A stretch of DNA of 64,000 bases from positions 12,315,001-12,379,000 of the forward strand of contig NC_092570.1 of the NCBI RefSeq assembly GCF_037975245.1. Direction: 5' to 3'. Shown here in pieces: positions 60,006-64,000 of this stretch; position 1 is the stretch's first letter; each line of letters opens with the position of its first letter. The position numbers were made by a program, and so were the translations under genes. The notes beneath the pieces are model-generated. The model was not told the origin of the DNA and made no database searches. It was given only the letters and a program-made list of their open reading frames with translations. The stretch comes from Apostichopus japonicus. Its lineage: Eukaryota > Echinodermata > Holothuroidea > Aspidochirotida > Stichopodidae.

Positions 60006-61000
60006 TTCCCCTGTTGCCCCCAACAGGCCAACTAGTGCCCACGTGATGCCCACAATTGGAAATGTCTATAATGTAGTGCATATTCCCCTGTTGCCCTCAA
60101 AAGCCCAACTAGTGCCCACGTTATGCCCACAATTGGAAATGTCTATGATGTATATAGTGCATATTTCCCCTGTTGCCCTCAAGAGCCCAACTAGTGCCCA
60201 CATAATGCCCACAATTGGAAATGTCCATAGTGTAGTCCATACTTCCCCTGTTGCCCTCAACAGCCCAACTAGTGCCCACATAATGCCCACAATTGGAAAT
60301 GTCCATAGTGTAGTCCATACTTCCCCTGTTTCCCTCAACAGCCCAACTAGTGCCCAATGCGCACAATTGGAAATGTCCACAAATGTAGTGCATATTTCCC
60401 TGTTGCCCTCAACAGCCCAACTAGTGCCCACTTAATGCCCACAATTTGAAATGTCCATAATGTAGTGCATATTTCCCCTGTTGCCCTCAAAGGCTGAACT
60501 AGTGCCCACGTCATGCACACAAATGTCCACAATTGGAAATGTCTATGATATAGCACTGCATCTTTCCCCTGTTGCCCTCAAAAGTCCAACTAGTGCCCAC
60601 GTAATGCCCACAATTGGAAATGTCTATAATGTAGTGCATATTTCCCCTGTTGCCCTCAAAAGCTGAACTAGTGCCCACGTCATGCACACAATTGGAAATG
60701 TCCACAATTGGAAATGTCTATAATGTAACACTGCATAGCCTTTCCCCTGTTGCCCTCAAAAGCCCAACTAGTGCCCATTTAATGCACACAATTGGAAATG
60801 TCTATAATGTACAGTAGCACTGCATATTTCCCCTGTTGCCCTCAAAAGCCCAATTAGTGCCCACATAATGCCCACAATTGGAAATGTCCATAATGTAGGG
60901 CATATTTCCCCTGTTGCCCTCAACAGCCCTACTAGTGCCCACGTAAATAACACAATTGGAAATGCCCACAATTGGAAATTTCTATAGTGTATTGCATAAA
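60006..61000. repeat. About 78-bp minisatellite, roughly 12 copies
   Basis: The unit contains CCCCTGTTGCCCTCAA, CCCAACTAGTGCCCAC, AATGCCCACAATTGGAAATG and TATAATGTAGTGCATATTT. Unit length and spacing vary. Open frames across it on both strands are repeat translation. It lies in the presumed first coding intron of the PARG-like gene. Confidence 0.95.
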
Positions 61001-61883
61001 TCAAGGTGTGTTCACATTGTCATCATTTGCGAGCAGACTGCAGATTGAAGATGCAAAAACCTGTAAAATGTTTGTCAGACTGTGACCATTATGTTCATCT
61101 TTCTAGCATATTTATGGCCAGTTTCGAGTTATTATTGATCAAGACCAAAGTTAATTGTGTTTATTTATCTGATCAATGTAATGGAGTGCCTAGTATGCAT
61201 GGAATGAAACTCTAGGAAACTACCACAGAGCAGTTAACATCTCATACTGTAGAATTCTTATTAATGAAGCATCCATCTCTGCATCTTTGTGGGAGGATAG
61301 CTGTCAGTTAGAAATCACTGTACAGAAAAAAATAACTCTTTACCTAGCTTTCAGTGTCTTGTAATTTGAAGAATGAGGACATCTCATCTGCACTGACCTA
61401 GTTTTAGTGACGATGGTATAAATGTAATGGGTGTATGTAACAGTACTATTTACTGTACACATACTGTATCTCCTTACTAATTCCTATAGTATTGACACTA
61501 TTAACATGTCTTTTAGCCTTTTAAACGTGCAGCCCTTCATGAGCTATAAGCTGTTGCTTTTAGCTCACAAATATAGCTTTTCACAGCCATAGTTGTGTAC
61601 ATAATATCCATAAAATGCAATTACCAATTTCATGAAAGCTGTAGTGTCAAGTGTGTTTAACTTAAATCCTAGTAATAGCATATATACATCTTTTTAGGCA
61701 AAACATGATCTACATAATTACCAGTACTTTGAGTTAAAAACAGAGAATTTTAAGAACTGCAACTTTTTTTCTTAAAATGGCTCTTGTTGTTGTGATAAAA
61801 TACAACTGTACTCTACATGGCTGAGGTAAAATGGCTGTGATAAATCTACATAATATATTCTATAGAAATATATTTCATATGAA
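61001..61883. other. No recognisable feature
   Basis: AT-rich presumed intron. No exon with PARG-like content. Confidence 0.45.
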
Positions 61884-62166
61884 AATGAGTTGGAAGATAT
61901 ATCATTGTGAAGAAACTTCTAGCCTCCACAGGGATTCCAACGGCCTCCCATAATGCATTCAGACACCTACCCTTTAGCAACTAGGATACGTATAATATAT
62001 ATATATATATAATATACGTATAATAGGATACGATACGAGTATGGACACTGATTTTATGTCCAGAGGTGCGAAACGATTTAGATCTTCATTCCAATGTAGG
62101 CCTCGCCACCTGTATCCAGTGCCTGCCTGTATCAAACAATACTTGTCCTCTATTGTGACATATTTG
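61884..62166 (-). repeat. tRNA-like interspersed repeat (SINE-like), copy 2, with internal AT insertion
   Basis: The reverse strand matches copy 1 at 52747-52964 through ACAAGTATTGTTTGATACAG, CACCTCTGGACATAAAATCA, GTATCCTAGTTG and GGGAGGCCGTTGGAATCCC. A palindromic AT-rich stretch of about 50 bp (61985-62035) interrupts it just before the tRNA-like part. The T arm is degraded, so this copy is older or inactive. Confidence 0.72.
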
Positions 62167-62169
62167 CAT

Positions 62170-63500
62170 ATTCTCCAGAGATCAATCATGTTCCTATCCA
62201 ACTCAGAAGTTATTTTGATAACATACAGTACGTATATTTAGATAAATATGCCTGAATAATAACTTTAACATTGTGGTCATTTACTAAACGGTTTGATTGC
62301 TGCTCGCAACATCACACAGTCTCTCAAGAGCTTTCAAAGACCATTTTAGGATTCTCAGTAATGAGAAATTCCTGCCAGCAGGGTTGTCGCATCTCTGACT
62401 TTTGACGGTATTTTAAATATTCCGCTTAAGGGTTTTGTAATGAAATTTGGGGATATAGTGGAGGAGGGTTTAAACTGCAAGTGAATACAAATTTTATGCA
62501 AAACCAAGCAATTAATATTCCTGATAAATATCTGATTTGAGAAGAGATGAGATATATAATGCAATAGTAGAGAAGTTTAGTTATCCTGCCTTTTAATTGT
62601 TTCTAGATAAGATTGAATCCTTTGCATGAAACTCAGCAGTCTCCATTGAAAAGCTTCTAGCCTTAGAAAGTTGCATATGATTGTTATCTGTGGTACAGTT
62701 GTTAATGTCATCTTGTTCTTGAGAATATGGAAAGGTCTGTATCAGCATGATTTGATTAAAACTTAAGTAACAGAATTGACAATTGTTTTGTAACAGACAG
62801 TTTGATAAGGTCACCTTTCACATTCTTCAATTTGAGACAATGTTGATTGAAAGGTAGCATAATTAGTTTATTGTTACTTCTTGTAAAGGAGCTCTGGTTG
62901 TGTGTGCTGATTAATCACAACATTATTTTTGTGTCAAAATAAAATAAGAGTTGGACAAACTAAGGCAGTAATTTTTTAACCAAATGATTGGTAATACTAG
63001 GTATTACCATATTTTTATAATTTATATAAATAATACTTTAATGATATGAGTGAAACAGATGTAGATCATTTGGAAACAAGTGTATTTTCCATTTTCCACA
63101 ATGACCTGCTGTAGAAGACTATGAAGACATAGTACAGTAGTATCATACTTGTCATGAATGCTAACTACAGACTTCTCTGATTGATTTCACGTCTGTACAA
63201 CCCAGTACATTATTAATGCTCCACACAATATTGCTTAACAGCAGGAAATTAAAAAATGCATAGTGCATGAAAATATTATTCAACAACTCCTTTCATGTCT
63301 GTTATAAATGTTCTTTCATAGCTCTGATTGGCTAATATATTGTCATGTGACATTTTCTGACAAACCAGCTTTCCAAAGACAGTTTGAAGACTTCAAAATA
63401 GTACAAACCCCTAAAAACACTATCTGCTATTACTAGACAACCAGGTTCAGTGTCACTTTCAAGGATATCACCATAGCATCATCATATGCACACTGAATAA
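62170..63500. other. No recognisable feature
   Basis: AT-rich presumed intron of the PARG-like gene. No exon was recognised. Confidence 0.45.
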
Positions 63501-63508
63501 AAAGTCGT

Positions 63509-63590
63509 GGAAAACGGCTTGTAAAAACGGCTTGTAAAAACGGCTTGTAAAAACGGCTTGTAAAAACGGCTTGTAAAAACGGCTTGTAAC
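63509..63590. repeat. 13-bp tandem repeat, 6 copies
   Basis: AAAAACGGCTTGT is repeated six times with almost no variation. Confidence 0.95.
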
Positions 63591-63599
63591 CATGACATC

Positions 63600-64000
63600 T
63601 CAACAGCTAGAAATTGAGTCAATGTCATATTGGGTAGAGATAGATGCCCCAGTTTTTGTAGTTTTTGGTTCCAATCATGAATATTAATGAGTGGGCAGGG
63701 CTTAACCGAAAATTATTAAAATGTCCATACAACCGTATGTCCAATTTTGTGGGGCCCAAAATTTTTGGGACCATTTGGACCCACATTTGTTGGGGTTAAA
63801 TTTTTGTTGGGGCAGTTTGTGTGTGCCAAATATTTGGGGAAGGGTCCAAATTTTAAAATTGCAATAACTCCACAACTTTAAATGGGATTGCATCCAAACT
63901 TGGAATACAGTTGTTGGTTAAAAGCTAGTACATTGAAGGTCTAAATTTTTTGGGGCTATGTGGGCCCTCAAGTATTCCGGGCCCAATTTTGGGCCGGTGG
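63600..64000. repeat. Relative of the left-end repeat field, in opposite orientation
   Basis: CATGAATATTAATGAGTGGG and CAGGGCTTAACC near 63680-63705 are the inverse of phrases such as GCCCATTCATTAATATTCAT near 3050. The following TTTTTGGGACCATTTGGACC stretch has no partner in the window. Confidence 0.55.

Noticed and set aside
60043-60705. Frames of 60-130 codons on both strands
   Set aside because: Translation of the 78-bp minisatellite.

Overview
The window is animal nuclear DNA: AT-rich, intron-rich, gene-poor and dense in repeats. No bacterial or viral gene organisation is visible. Four protein-coding loci can be supported by splice-consistent exons. From left to right they are the first coding exon of a PRKX-type protein kinase (minus strand, runs off the left edge), a complete 14-exon ANKRD42 orthologue (minus strand, 20668-45316), a two-exon gene for a secreted ten-cysteine protein I do not recognise (minus strand, 49600-51249), and the first coding exon of a PARG-like poly(ADP-ribose) glycohydrolase (plus strand, runs off the right edge). 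The gene set says metazoan. A fold-back element built of tandem repeats, resembling sea urchin TU elements, together with the general repeat style, suggests an invertebrate deuterostome, perhaps an echinoderm. That last step is inference with low certainty.

Layout. 1-3480 is a field of diverged repeats, interrupted by a hAT-type element with a perfect 8-bp target duplication. 3515-5087 is a fold-back-like element. 5863-5995 is the PRKX-like exon. 6000-14800 is gene-free and holds a 268-bp (TCCA)n tract and two TTAA-flanked MITEs, one of them split by about 2 kb. 14818-18064 is a four-level nest of hAT-type elements; each level has its own perfect 8-bp target site duplication. 20668-45316 is ANKRD42, whose introns carry minisatellites (34-bp and 44-bp units), two more TTAA MITEs, a 1.9-kb element with 16-bp terminal repeats and a 3.6-kb TA-flanked element. 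45475-47059 is a 1.6-kb element with long (about 338 bp) inverted repeats, lying about 160 bp upstream of the ANKRD42 start codon. 49600-51249 is the secreted-protein gene. 52747-52964 and 61884-62166 are two copies of a tRNA-like interspersed repeat. 58618-59035 is the PARG-like exon, followed by a 78-bp minisatellite at 60006-61000.

The genes are not an operon or a functional cluster. The most striking structure is the concentric transposon nest, which gives a relative insertion order. The most interesting unexplained gene is the secreted ten-cysteine protein. All coordinates and splice junctions were derived by hand from the sequence; no similarity search was run, and family names rest on remembered family sequences.
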